A stretch of DNA of 64,000 nt from CAIZQW01 sp942493055 (GTDB lineage: Bacteria; Verrucomicrobiota; Kiritimatiellia; RFP12; UBA1067). Shown here in pieces: positions 1 to 8,952 of this stretch; positions within the stretch are counted from its first letter, which is position 1; each line of letters opens with the position of its first letter. The position numbers and the translations under genes are program-made. The stretch spans positions 5,022,001-5,086,000 of the forward strand of contig OW818680.1 of NCBI GenBank assembly GCA_942493055.1, written 5' to 3'. The notes under the pieces are model-generated. The model worked only from the letters and a program-made list of their open reading frames with translations. It searched no databases and had not been told where the DNA came from.

Positions 1-1
1 T

Positions 2-3000
2 TCAAAAGAGGAGCGCTGGACAAAGTCCCGGATCATTGAAGAATTCAATATCCCGAACGCGCATGCCGTGATCATTGCGAACAAGGAAGGCAAGCGGATC
101 GGCGAGCTCTCAACGGCTCCCCAGTCCGTCGTCCAATTCATCGCGGATATCCAGATGATTGTCGCCAAGGCGCCAATCAATGGAGAAGGCCGTTTGAAAT
201 ATTCCGAAGTTGGGATGTTCGACAAGACGTTCGTGCCTGCGAAGACCTACGCGAGCTCGGTGACGGCGTTTTCCAATGAGCCGCTCAAAGGCCGCTATAT
301 CAATTTCATGACAACGGTGCGCGTCCAACCTTGGGAGAACACGCGGACCCGTTCGCATGGCACCTGGATGGAAAGGAGCCAGCACACGCCCGAGATCGCG
401 TTGAAGATGCGCAAGTCGCTGGCCGAGGCCTTTCCCGGCGCGCGGATGACATGGGGTTGGTCTTGGCATGCATTGGTTGATCCAGCACCCAATTATGTTG
501 AACTGCGTAAGCTGATGGCGGAGATACACAAGCAGTACGGGGATGAGATCACCCTCTATCCGGGAGTTTATTTCGAAAACAAGTTTAATACGATCGAACA
601 ATCTAAGAAGGATTTGCATGACGGGCTGGAACTTGTTTCAAAAATGGTCGGGGACGGGTACCGTCCGAAGTCGGTCCTGGCTGGGATCATGTCAATCGAG
701 GCCATGAAGTTCTTGGCCGAGAACGAAGGTATCCACGTGGTCCAGGGGCAGATCTGGAGCCAGTTTAATGTGGATGGGCAGGGGGGCGACGGGGGCATCA
801 TCTACCCGTACTACCCGAGCCGGGATCATTACCTGAAACCGGCTCAGGGCTCCCGTCAGGACGCGGATTTTCTGGACATGGTAAATCTCGACGGCTGGTC
901 CGTGGATTTCTTTGCGGCGCGCAACAACGGGGGCGGGAGCCGTGACGGCATCGGCCCGCTTGAAACCAATGGCGGGTATGGCTTGGGCATGGAGTACGGC
1001 ACCAAGGAAATGCTGCACGTCACGGATGTTCATTTCAACGACCAGGCTGTGGCGCATAACGGATTCGGTTATCTGCCGAATATCTGGGAGCTGTGTGTCT
1101 TTTCCTGGATCCATCCGAACTATCTCTCCAATTGGCTCAAGGCAATCCGGACGAAATACCCGGACACCCAGATGCTGACGCTGGGCGAGTTCGGCGAGCT
1201 GTGGAGAAAGCACAATCCAGACAACAGCCGTATCAAGCTGAAGTTCGTGGAGAGGGGTAATGGCCTGATGCCCAGTCTGGAAGAGGCGAAGAAGATCAAT
1301 CCGAATTATAACCATCGCGCTGACCTGTTCTGCCCGGAGATGGAAATCCGCTGGTACTTCAACAAGGACTTCCGTCTGGCCACGATGCGGAACTGGAAAG
1401 AGAACGGACCGCTGCGGATCATGGATTACACGCGCTACAACCAGCCTTATCTGGAGCCTGCCGGCAATGTGGTTGATATGCACTGGGACTTGATGGATTT
1501 GATCAACCAGAAGCAAACCCGGACTCAGGATCGGGACCGGAGCTTCTCGTCGTTGCCGCCGGAAGAGCAGCAGAAAATTCTCAAATGGTATCCGGATTCT
1601 GTCAAAGCTGCAACGCCTGCGGCCACAGCGAGCCAGCCTGCGGAACCGGAACAACTGCGCGGACTGCCCAGGCCCAAGGATCTGCCGCTGGCCCAGGGCT
1701 CGTTCCAGCCTACGAAGGCATCCTTGGATGAGTTATATCAGTGTCCGGAGTGGTTTGCCGATGCCAAGTTCGGGTTCTGGGCGCATTGGGGGCCGCAGTG
1801 TGTATTAATGCACGGTTGGAGCGCAAAGGGCTTATATGAAGAAGGCACAAAGCCTTATCAAGATCACATCGCAAAGTTCGGGCATCCGTCCAAACTGGGG
1901 TATAAAGACCATTTGCCGTTGTTCACGGCGGACAAGTTTGATCCCGAGGGGCTGATGGCGGAGTTCAAGGCGATGGGGGCCCGGATGTTTCTGGCCATGG
2001 GCGTGCATCACGACAACTACGACATGTGGGACTCAAAATATCACCGTTGGAATTCGGTGAAAATTGGGCCAAAGAAGGACATTGTCAAGCTGTGGCAGGA
2101 TGCGGCCAAAAAGCAGGGTCTGCGTTTTGGCATTAGTGAGCATTTAGCTCCGAGCTTTGACTGGTGGAACCCCAACAAGAAGTCCGACAAGACAGGGCCT
2201 TATGCGGGAGTGCCTTATGATGGGATGGATTCCGCCAACTGGGACCTGTACCATCCGCCCCATCCAGGCGACCAGGAAATGCAAGCCGGGTTCGGTGGAG
2301 AAATTAACAAATATCCAGAATGGTTTAAGGAGCACTGGTATCGGCGGACGTACGATTTGGTGACGACGTACCAACCCGATTTTGTGGATTCAGATGATTT
2401 TGGACTGCCCTTTGGCGATGCGTATGCTTCCAAGCTGGTGGCTCACTATTACAATCAGAGTGCAGCCAATCATGGCGGCAAACCCGATGCGGTTTGGTGC
2501 GGGCGTGGCGGGAATGGCAAGAAGGGCGTTATCTCCTACAACGAGTTCGGCTTGCCCTTGCTGACATGGCGAGATCCGTGGGTATATGGAACCAGCACCA
2601 CGGGCTGGTTCTGGATCGGCAATCAACCTCCGACGGCTCAGACGCTGGTCAAGTCGATGGTCGAAGTGATCTGCCGCAACGGCAACTTTATTGTCTCCTT
2701 TCCCCAGCGGGCGGATGGGACTGTACCGGAAGACCACATGGACGTCTTGCGCGAAATGGGCAAGTGGGTGCGCCTGAATGAAGAGGGCATCTTCGGAACC
2801 CGCCCCTGGCGGATGCTGGGGGAGGGACCGACGACCACTCCTTTCAATCGGTGGGATCCCAAAGAGCCTTTTTTCAAAAAGGAAGATATTCGATTCACCC
2901 GTAAGGCCGGCATCATCTATGCCTTCCTGATGAACCCTGCGGATGACAAGGTCTTGATACGTTCCTTGGGGAAGAAGGCCCGGCTGGCTGATGAGATTCC

Positions 3001-3550
3001 GCAGGCCGTCCGGCTTCTCGGCTGTGAAGAAAAGTTGAATTGGTCCCAGGAGGAAGAGGGCTTAAAAGTCCAACTGCCCACTGCATGGGTGGGGCGCACG
3101 GTTCCCGTGCTCGAGATTCGTGGCTTCGCTGCGTGGGATGGCGACATCCGCCCGGGGATGGATGGTCAACTTGTTTTGGATGTAAACGATTCCCAATTGC
3201 ACGGGCAGAAGCTGATACAAGTCTTTGGACGGTATTTTACCGAGAATTGGAGCGATCCTGCTGAATGGATCTCGTGGGACAAGGTAAATTTCCTCGAAGC
3301 CGGCGAATACGAAGTGACCATTTATGGGGGGGGTGAGCGCGCGGATGTTCCCTATCGGCTGACGATTGGAGACAAGGAACTGACTGGAAAAGCACCCGCA
3401 GCGGGCGGCTGGGGCAAGGGAGTTGTTTTCCCTGCGGGCAAGATCACCATCGAAAAGGCCGGGGTGTATCCCGTGGCGCTGCGCGCGGGGGCCAAAGAGA
3501 ACTGGGCTGGGCTCCAAGTTTTCAATGCCACGTTGAAACGGATGAAATGA
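2..3550 (+). CDS. DUF3863-like domain fused to GH29 alpha-L-fucosidase (5' partial)
   Basis: The frame is open to the left window edge, so the true start lies upstream; the GTG at 68 is only an internal valine codon. Counting from base 2, residues about 1-525 resemble the Bacteroidetes/PVC domain of unknown function DUF3863 (recognised by pattern, moderate certainty). After a Pro/Ala-rich linker, residues about 550-1050 are a GH29 fucosidase barrel, with CPEWFADAKFGFWAHWG, HHDNYD and YQPDFVDSDDFG. By alignment to the usual PDLLWFDG motif the nucleophile would be Asp798. A C-terminal beta-sandwich follows. The GH29 half is closely similar to the stand-alone fucosidase at 31270-33291. GH29 enzymes release terminal alpha-L-fucose with retention. 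The stop overlaps the region of the next gene's start, so the two are probably co-transcribed. Family call for GH29 is firm; the N-terminal name is less so. Confidence 0.85.
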   Translation, partial: SKEERWTKSRIIEEFNIPNAHAVIIANKEGKRIGELSTAPQSVVQFIADIQMIVAKAPINGEGRLKYSEVGMFDKTFVPAKTYASSVTAFSNEPLKGRYINFMTTVRVQPWENTRTRSHGTWMERSQHTPEIALKMRKSLAEAFPGARMTWGWSWHALVDPAPNYVELRKLMAEIHKQYGDEITLYPGVYFENKFNTIEQSKKDLHDGLELVSKMVGDGYRPKSVLAGIMSIEAMKFLAENEGIHVVQGQIWSQFNVDGQGGDGGIIYPYYPSRDHYLKPAQGSRQDADFLDMVNLDGWSVDFFAARNNGGGSRDGIGPLETNGGYGLGMEYGTKEMLHVTDVHFNDQAVAHNGFGYLPNIWELCVFSWIHPNYLSNWLKAIRTKYPDTQMLTLGEFGELWRKHNPDNSRIKLKFVERGNGLMPSLEEAKKINPNYNHRADLFCPEMEIRWYFNKDFRLATMRNWKENGPLRIMDYTRYNQPYLEPAGNVVDMHWDLMDLINQKQTRTQDRDRSFSSLPPEEQQKILKWYPDSVKAATPAATASQPAEPEQLRGLPRPKDLPLAQGSFQPTKASLDELYQCPEWFADAKFGFWAHWGPQCVLMHGWSAKGLYEEGTKPYQDHIAKFGHPSKLGYKDHLPLFTADKFDPEGLMAEFKAMGARMFLAMGVHHDNYDMWDSKYHRWNSVKIGPKKDIVKLWQDAAKKQGLRFGISEHLAPSFDWWNPNKKSDKTGPYAGVPYDGMDSANWDLYHPPHPGDQEMQAGFGGEINKYPEWFKEHWYRRTYDLVTTYQPDFVDSDDFGLPFGDAYASKLVAHYYNQSAANHGGKPDAVWCGRGGNGKKGVISYNEFGLPLLTWRDPWVYGTSTTGWFWIGNQPPTAQTLVKSMVEVICRNGNFIVSFPQRADGTVPEDHMDVLREMGKWVRLNEEGIFGTRPWRMLGEGPTTTPFNRWDPKEPFFKKEDIRFTRKAGIIYAFLMNPADDKVLIRSLGKKARLADEIPQAVRLLGCEEKLNWSQEEEGLKVQLPTAWVGRTVPVLEIRGFAAWDGDIRPGMDGQLVLDVNDSQLHGQKLIQVFGRYFTENWSDPAEWISWDKVNFLEAGEYEVTIYGGGERADVPYRLTIGDKELTGKAPAAGGWGKGVVFPAGKITIEKAGVYPVALRAGAKENWAGLQVFNATLKRMK

Positions 3551-3564
3551 AGCAAGGAGAAATA

Positions 3565-6500
3565 ATGAGTGAGTCAAGCAAAGCGTGCAATATGCAGTCG
3601 GTTAAAATCCATTGGATGGCGCCCTTGCTTGCGAGCGCGGGACTGATGCTCTCTGGCGATGGTCTTTGCGCGGAGCCTACCAGAGTCTCCGTGAGGCCGC
3701 TCGCGGCAGCGGAGACCTGCTCTTTAAAAGCATCGGAAGTTCCCGCTTTCGCGCCGCAGCAATGGTGGCTTGTCGGTCCGTATGCGTGCTACAGCTCGGC
3801 GGATTTCGAAGCGAACGAAGCGATCGAAAATGCGCCGAACTCGCCCAAGGGGGATAATCAATGGAACCGTGTCGTCGGCATGGGCGGGCGCGAACTGCGC
3901 ACCCTGGTTGTCGATGGGGCTGCACCTGGCTTGGTGGATTTGGAGTGTTGCCTAGGCCCGGTGCCCACCAATGTCTGTGCTTACGCCGGCGTTCTGATTC
4001 GGGCTGAGAAAGCCGGGACGGCGACCGCGTCGTTGACAGCAACGGGGCCGGTGCGTTGGTTTCTGAACAATAAACTGGTGGCCGAAACCAAGCAGGCGGG
4101 GATCCTGAAAGCCGAGGTGCCCCTGGTTGCCGGCGTGAACAGTCTGCTGGCGAAGAGCTGGAAGACCGGCCCCGCATGGAGCGTCGGGTGCACATTGGAA
4201 GGCGTACCGCTGACGACCCAGGCTGCGCCGGCAACCGTGCAGCCTGTCAAGCCGCTCAGCGGACGGCGCAATGTGGCGTTGTGGTCGGAAGGCAGCAAGG
4301 TCGCCTGTAGCAGCGTTTTGTGGCGCGGATTCCCCATCAACGAGCGCGGTCTGAGCGTACTCAACGACGGACGGCGCGATGGCGCTTGGACGTCATTGGA
4401 GGTTGATCAGATGCCGCAGTGGGCGTGGGTGCGCTTTCCAGGGCTGCGCAAGATCGATGAGATCGTGGTTCATGCGGCGTCCATGGACCGCCGCCCTCTG
4501 GAACTGGTCGGTGAAACCACCGACGACGGTGGCGTGACGTTCAAGCCGCTCTTTCATGTGACCGACCCGAAAGGCCTTTCCATCCGAGCCACATTCCCAC
4601 CTGTGGTGACGGACAACGTGCGCATCCGGATTGACCGCGTCACCGTTCCGGAGCGAACGGGTTTTGCGCAGGCCCAGTTGGCGGAGATCGAGGTTTTCGG
4701 CGAAGATGCGGAGGGTGAAGGGGCGCTTGCGATGGTCGCGGGCGAGCCGAGGGAAGCGCCGACTTCACGATTGCAGATTGACAAGAATTTCAAACCGACG
4801 ATTGAAAGAGGCGATTGTGTCACAACAGTTTCGACACCGTGGTATCGCATCGCGCTCGATCAACGGCGGCCGCGCATTGCTCAGCTTCAACTTGACTCGC
4901 TCGGCAAGGGCGAATTCAAGATCAATCTCCTCCGGCGTTCCGGAGCGGCGGCGCTGGTTGCGATGCTGTTTGACCGGCCCGCGTTTTTGCCGGAGGGCTG
5001 TTTGGGATGGGACGGAAACGTGGCCCAGTATCCGGCTGTCACAATGGCACCCGGAGTGAAATTACAGATGGCGCTGCGTTTTCACGAAAGGAGTTTCGAG
5101 TTGGAACTGACGACGGCTTCGGTCCGCAACGTACCGCTTGAGGGCGGCGTCTTCCGCTTTGACCTCGACTTCTGGCAGACCCCGACGACCTTTTTCGGAC
5201 GTTCGACGGATCGCGCCAACGTCGTGGCGTTACCATGCTACATGCATGCGCCAGATGCCGGCACGTTTCGTGTCACTCAAAGCGGCGACGCGGCGATTTT
5301 CAGGCAGTGCGCTTCGGCGGACGATTTCAGCCTCTCGGCCCGGCAGTTCATGAACATCGCGCCGCGCGATGGTGTGCTGCCCAAAGGAATCTGGCAAAGT
5401 AATTTGCGTTTCGAGGTGGACTCCCCGCGGGCGTTTCCGGAAATCACCGCAAAGGAGTTACGCCTAGATGGCATGGCCCGATATGCCTTGAACATCGCGC
5501 AGTGGACGCCGAGCAAGCGCGTCCTGATCAATAACGTCGTCAGTACCCCGTGTCTGCTCTCCTTGCAATTCTATGCGGAGATGGCGGCGTATGCGCCTGT
5601 GTTGGCGGATGGCGTGTCACTGATGGATCTGGTGGTGCCCTCTGTGGACGGTTACCTGAACGGTCTCGGAAGCCATCTTTACTGGCACGGGATGAAGGTT
5701 GATGTGACGCCGCCGGGAGTTTGGACAGCCTCGCTGGAGTCGCCGGGCTTCCTGATCAACTCCGCGTGGTACGCCGTGCATACTGTCGGCGGCAAGCCGC
5801 TGCTGGAGCGCTGGCTGCCGCGCCTGGAGGCCGTCGCCGGACACCTTGAGGCGCACGACACCGATGGCGACGGCATCGTCGATTCGGTGGATCATGGGCA
5901 TTGGTTCGACACCTACAGGTTGCCCGTCGGAGTGAAGGAAGCGCACTCGACCGCGGTAAACTACGAAGCCTTCGGACACCTGGCGGAGTTGGAAGAACTC
6001 GCAGGGAACAGCGAAAAGGCCGCGCACTACCGCGCCCGCGCCAAACTGATCAAAGACAACTACCTGAAAATGTTCTTTAATCCCGAGACTGGCGTCATCG
6101 GCGGCTGGCGCGACAAGGAAGGGAAACTCCATGACCGGATGTTCCCGTGGGTGAACGGCTATGCCATCTGCGCCGGACTGGTGGACGATGCGCTGGCGAA
6201 AAGCATCCTTGAAAAATTTCTGGCCAAGATGAAGGAGATCGGATTTGGCGAGGCTCAGTACAAATACGGCATGCTGACCAATCTGCTGCCGATGCAAAAC
6301 GACGAGTGGAACCATCATGGCGCTCACGCCTGGCAGGGCTACATGAATGGCTCCATCACGCCGCCCTATTCTCATTACTTCATCAAGGCACTCCGGAAAT
6401 TCGGGCAGAGAGAAGAAGCCGAGAAAATGTTATGGGCTCAGGTCGGGTCTTTCGACAAGGGGACTTTTAACAGCGGTATTCGAATTCCGTACATGCCGCA

Positions 6501-6726
6501 GCGTAATCCTGTGGGGAGCGCGTTTTACACATGGGACGGTGCCCGGTCTGTCGGCGAAGGCTATCTTCCTGAAAACTGGCATGCCTACGCGAGTATCTTT
6601 GAGGTGCATTACGGAATTCGTTTCGACAAAAACGGCTACAGCCTCGAGCCCTGGTCACCCTTGAAGGGGAAGAAGGTTCGCTGCGGAATGCCGGTGATGG
6701 AAAAAATTCAAGAGGTCATGGAATGA
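3565..6726 (+). CDS. Exported six-hairpin-type glycosidase with discoidin-like domain (copy 1)
   Basis: The ATG at 3565 is preferred over 3547 because AAGGAGA lies just before it. Near the N-terminus a hydrophobic stretch ending GDGLCAEP looks like a signal peptide. Residues about 40-220 form a beta-rich domain (WWLVGPYACYSSADF), about 230-390 an F5/8-type-C-like domain (NVALWSEG, VTDNVRIRI), and about 420-1020 a helical-repeat catalytic region with AHDTDGDGIVDSVDHGHWFD, AHSTAVNYEAF and RMFPWVNGYAICAGL, typical of (alpha/alpha)6 glycosidases. I cannot place it in a numbered GH family. It is paralogous over its length to the protein at 14914-17994. The last 36 residues (from RFDKNGYSLEPW) also occur at the end of a deacetylase at 21324. 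It lies directly behind the GH29 fusion, probably in one operon. Confidence 0.75.
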   Translation: MSESSKACNMQSVKIHWMAPLLASAGLMLSGDGLCAEPTRVSVRPLAAAETCSLKASEVPAFAPQQWWLVGPYACYSSADFEANEAIENAPNSPKGDNQWNRVVGMGGRELRTLVVDGAAPGLVDLECCLGPVPTNVCAYAGVLIRAEKAGTATASLTATGPVRWFLNNKLVAETKQAGILKAEVPLVAGVNSLLAKSWKTGPAWSVGCTLEGVPLTTQAAPATVQPVKPLSGRRNVALWSEGSKVACSSVLWRGFPINERGLSVLNDGRRDGAWTSLEVDQMPQWAWVRFPGLRKIDEIVVHAASMDRRPLELVGETTDDGGVTFKPLFHVTDPKGLSIRATFPPVVTDNVRIRIDRVTVPERTGFAQAQLAEIEVFGEDAEGEGALAMVAGEPREAPTSRLQIDKNFKPTIERGDCVTTVSTPWYRIALDQRRPRIAQLQLDSLGKGEFKINLLRRSGAAALVAMLFDRPAFLPEGCLGWDGNVAQYPAVTMAPGVKLQMALRFHERSFELELTTASVRNVPLEGGVFRFDLDFWQTPTTFFGRSTDRANVVALPCYMHAPDAGTFRVTQSGDAAIFRQCASADDFSLSARQFMNIAPRDGVLPKGIWQSNLRFEVDSPRAFPEITAKELRLDGMARYALNIAQWTPSKRVLINNVVSTPCLLSLQFYAEMAAYAPVLADGVSLMDLVVPSVDGYLNGLGSHLYWHGMKVDVTPPGVWTASLESPGFLINSAWYAVHTVGGKPLLERWLPRLEAVAGHLEAHDTDGDGIVDSVDHGHWFDTYRLPVGVKEAHSTAVNYEAFGHLAELEELAGNSEKAAHYRARAKLIKDNYLKMFFNPETGVIGGWRDKEGKLHDRMFPWVNGYAICAGLVDDALAKSILEKFLAKMKEIGFGEAQYKYGMLTNLLPMQNDEWNHHGAHAWQGYMNGSITPPYSHYFIKALRKFGQREEAEKMLWAQVGSFDKGTFNSGIRIPYMPQRNPVGSAFYTWDGARSVGEGYLPENWHAYASIFEVHYGIRFDKNGYSLEPWSPLKGKKVRCGMPVMEKIQEVME

Positions 6727-6801
6727 GGATATTCTTTGCAAGCGCCTCGCCCGGGTATCCGTGAACAAACAAGGTAGTAGCTTTTTAGCACGCTCATTGA
6801 T

Positions 6802-6881
6802 TGGAGGGACGCGCTCTGTCGCGTCCGGCCACGACGATCCGCCTACGCTAAAGCTACGGCGGACAGGCGCGTGGCCCTCCA
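6802..6881. repeat. Palindromic three-way-junction repeat, copy 1
   Basis: Outer arms TGGAGGG (6802-6808) and CCCTCCA (6875-6881) enclose two perfect inner stems: GGACGCG/CGCGTCC around a 6-nt loop (6807-6826) and GGCCACG/CGTGGCC (6827-6876), the latter containing TCCGCC/GGCGGA. A shorter relative lies at 42008-42057. This is the main content of the 411-base gap after the glycosidase, along with the repeats at 6931 and 7006. No T-run follows, so it is not a standard terminator. Confidence 0.6.
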
Positions 6882-6930
6882 GGCATTAAATCGACAAAGT
6901 TTGCGACAAAGTTTTTTTAGCATCCGAATG

Positions 6931-6978
6931 ACGCGAACCACACGAATGAATACGAACATCGAACGTCGAATAAGGCAA
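6931..6978 (+). repeat. Short dispersed repeat (ACACGAATGAATACGAACATC type)
   Basis: The segment containing CACGAATGAATACGAACATC followed by a GAACGTC unit and AATAAGGCA recurs at 14807-14880 with extra AACGTCCAAC units. It is intergenic and without a coding frame. Confidence 0.45.
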
Positions 6979-7005
6979 TAAGGCTTGTTGGAGCGGAAGC
7001 GGAAA

Positions 7006-7059
7006 CCATTCGGCGAATGCCGAAAGCGAAGCGGGACAAGCGTATTCGCTTCGCGCAAT
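7006..7059 (+). repeat. Hairpin repeat upstream of promoter A (copy 1)
   Basis: About 53 bases are nearly identical to 10311-10362. The unit contains ATTCGGC-GAAT-GCCGAA and GCGAAGCG...CGCTTCGC inverted repeats. In both places it sits immediately upstream of a 21-bp direct-repeat operator. Confidence 0.6.
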
Positions 7060-7067
7060 TCTTCCGT

Positions 7068-7131
7068 TGCACAAAAAAGCAAACGAAATGCACGTTAAGG
7101 CATGGCTTTTTTTACGCACACAGTTTAAACT
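7068..7131 (+). promoter_or_regulatory. Promoter A: AraC-type direct-repeat operator plus -10
   Basis: Half-site 1 is TGCAC-N6-GCAA (7068-7082) and half-site 2 is TGCAC-N6-GCAT (7089-7103), 21 bp apart, so on the same helix face. A -10 candidate TAAACT (7126-7131) starts 37 bp after half-site 2, the same distance as in four other copies. The -35 position adjoins the end of half-site 2 and has a poor match, as expected for an activator-dependent promoter. Transcription would begin close to the sulfatase ATG at 7138. Confidence 0.65.
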
Positions 7132-7137
7132 TTCAAC

Positions 7138-8952
7138 ATGATTGTTACTTTTAAGAAGGTGATAGGCGTCAGCATGGCATGGGCCGTTGCAGCGGGGACG
7201 CTGCTGGCTGCCGGGCAGGAACGTCCCAATGTTCTGATTTTTCTGGTGGATGACGTCGGGGGGCTCAATGACCTTCAGTCGTACGGCAACAAGCATTCGC
7301 GGACGCCCTATCTGGATCGTCTGCGCAATGAGAGCGTCCGTCTGACGAACTTCCATGTGGCACCCATGTGCACGCCGACACGCGCGGCGCTGCTGACGGG
7401 ACGTGATGCGCTGGATTCGCAGGCGTCGATGGTCAACTGCGGCCGCAGCATTCCGCGCCCGGATCTGCCGATGGTCCAGGAGCTCTTCAAGGCGGACGGC
7501 TACGCTACGGGGATGTTCGGCAAGTGGCATCTGGGCGAGAATGAGCCGTTCCGTCCGAGCGACCGCGGCTTCGAGGAGACGCTCTACTTCCCGGGCTCCA
7601 GCCTGGGGACTGCCCGCGACTACTGGAATAACAACGGCTTCGACTGCACGGTGCTCCACAACAACGTCCCCCGCAAATATCCGGGCTTCATCACCGAGGT
7701 CTGGCATGACGAGGCGATCAGGTGGATGAAGAAGCAGAAGGAGGCTAAACGACCCTTCTTCTGCTATCTGCCGAGCAACCTGGTGCACGGGCCTGAGTTT
7801 GTGGAAGATGCGTACAAGGAGCCGTATCGCAAACGCGGGGAGCGCGAGTCTATCGCCCGCATCTACGGCGCGCTGGAGCGCTATGACGGCCTCTGCGCGC
7901 GGGTGGACGCCTTTCTGGCGAAGGAGGGCTTGAGGGAGAACACCATCGTGATCTTCTTTGTGGACAATGGGCTGTGCGACGCCACGGCGCATCTATACAA
8001 TGCCGGTCTGCGCGGTTACAAGAAATCGTACTACGAGGGCGGCCATCGGGTCCCGTGCTTTATCCGCTGGCCGAAGCGCGGCTGGCAGGGCGGACGTGAC
8101 TTTGAGGCGCTGACCGAAGTCCAGGATCTCTTCCCCACGCTGATTGAGGCGTGCGGGGTCGAGCCTGTGATCGCGGCGCATCCAAGCGGCACCTCGCTGG
8201 TGCGGCTGCTGGACAACAAGCCCATGCCGGAACTGGCGGATCGCATCTGCTTTGTCCAGTACGGCGACTACGACCCGAAGACCCGGAGCAAGGGTCCTGT
8301 GCTTGAAGGCGTCCGCTGCGGCCCTGTGTACGGGAAGGCGGCCGTGCTCTGGCGCGAGTGGCGGTTGGTGCATGACACGGAACTGTATGACCTGAAGAGC
8401 GACTACAGTCAGACCAACAATGTGGCTGGCGCCCATCCGGAAATCGTTTCGAAGCTCAAGCACGCCTACCGCCAGTGGTGGGACCGGCTTGAACCCGACA
8501 GGCGCGGGATGGTGCATATTCCCGTGGGGCTGAATGCGGCGCCGGTGCTGCTGGATGTCTCCTGCTGGGACGGCGCGTGGATCGACTTCAGCAATGCCAT
8601 CAGGAGCGGTCAGCGCATCAACGGCCCCTGGGCCCTCGATGTGGTGAAGGAGGGGGAGTATTGTTTCGACCTGAGACGGTGGCCCCAGGAACTCGGCTTG
8701 CCCATGACCGCGCCCGCGCCCGCAGGCGACTGGCCCTACGAGCAGGGGAAGGCGCTGCCGATCACCAAGGCGCGTATTGACATTCAAGGGCAGATCGTGG
8801 AACGGGATGTATCGTCCACCGACACGTGCATCCGGGTGACCCTGAAACTCAAGCCAGGCAAGACGCAGTTGAAGACCGCCTTTCTGGATCAGAAGGGGGA
8901 AGTCATCAGCGGCATCTACTACGTGGATGTCACGTTAAAAGAAGGGAAATGA
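7138..8952 (+). CDS. Exported sulfatase (formylglycine type)
   Basis: This 604-residue S1-family sulfatase would hydrolyse sulfate esters on a glycan in the periplasm. The N-terminus has FKK and a hydrophobic stretch up to about residue 25. The alkaline-phosphatase-like fold shows the metal-binding LVDDVGG (Asp38, Asp39), the C-x-P-x-R signature CTPTRAALLTGR with Cys78 as the residue to be converted to formylglycine, and MFGKWHLGE (Lys129, His131). The C-terminal part after about residue 440 is a beta-rich extension. A later ATG at 7174 is in frame but would remove the basic n-region of the signal peptide. The stop overlaps the next gene, so the GH130 protein is translationally linked. No sulfatase-maturing enzyme is in the window. 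The exact sulfated substrate cannot be read from sequence. Confidence 0.92.
   Translation: MIVTFKKVIGVSMAWAVAAGTLLAAGQERPNVLIFLVDDVGGLNDLQSYGNKHSRTPYLDRLRNESVRLTNFHVAPMCTPTRAALLTGRDALDSQASMVNCGRSIPRPDLPMVQELFKADGYATGMFGKWHLGENEPFRPSDRGFEETLYFPGSSLGTARDYWNNNGFDCTVLHNNVPRKYPGFITEVWHDEAIRWMKKQKEAKRPFFCYLPSNLVHGPEFVEDAYKEPYRKRGERESIARIYGALERYDGLCARVDAFLAKEGLRENTIVIFFVDNGLCDATAHLYNAGLRGYKKSYYEGGHRVPCFIRWPKRGWQGGRDFEALTEVQDLFPTLIEACGVEPVIAAHPSGTSLVRLLDNKPMPELADRICFVQYGDYDPKTRSKGPVLEGVRCGPVYGKAAVLWREWRLVHDTELYDLKSDYSQTNNVAGAHPEIVSKLKHAYRQWWDRLEPDRRGMVHIPVGLNAAPVLLDVSCWDGAWIDFSNAIRSGQRINGPWALDVVKEGEYCFDLRRWPQELGLPMTAPAPAGDWPYEQGKALPITKARIDIQGQIVERDVSSTDTCIRVTLKLKPGKTQLKTAFLDQKGEVISGIYYVDVTLKEGK

Noticed and set aside
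8826..8951. N-terminal extension of the GH130 protein into the sulfatase gene
   Set aside because: The tandem ATGs at 8949-8955 have a good ribosome binding site, and the extension is out-of-frame sulfatase sequence. The same reasoning excludes the upstream starts at 14725, 43355 and 53762.
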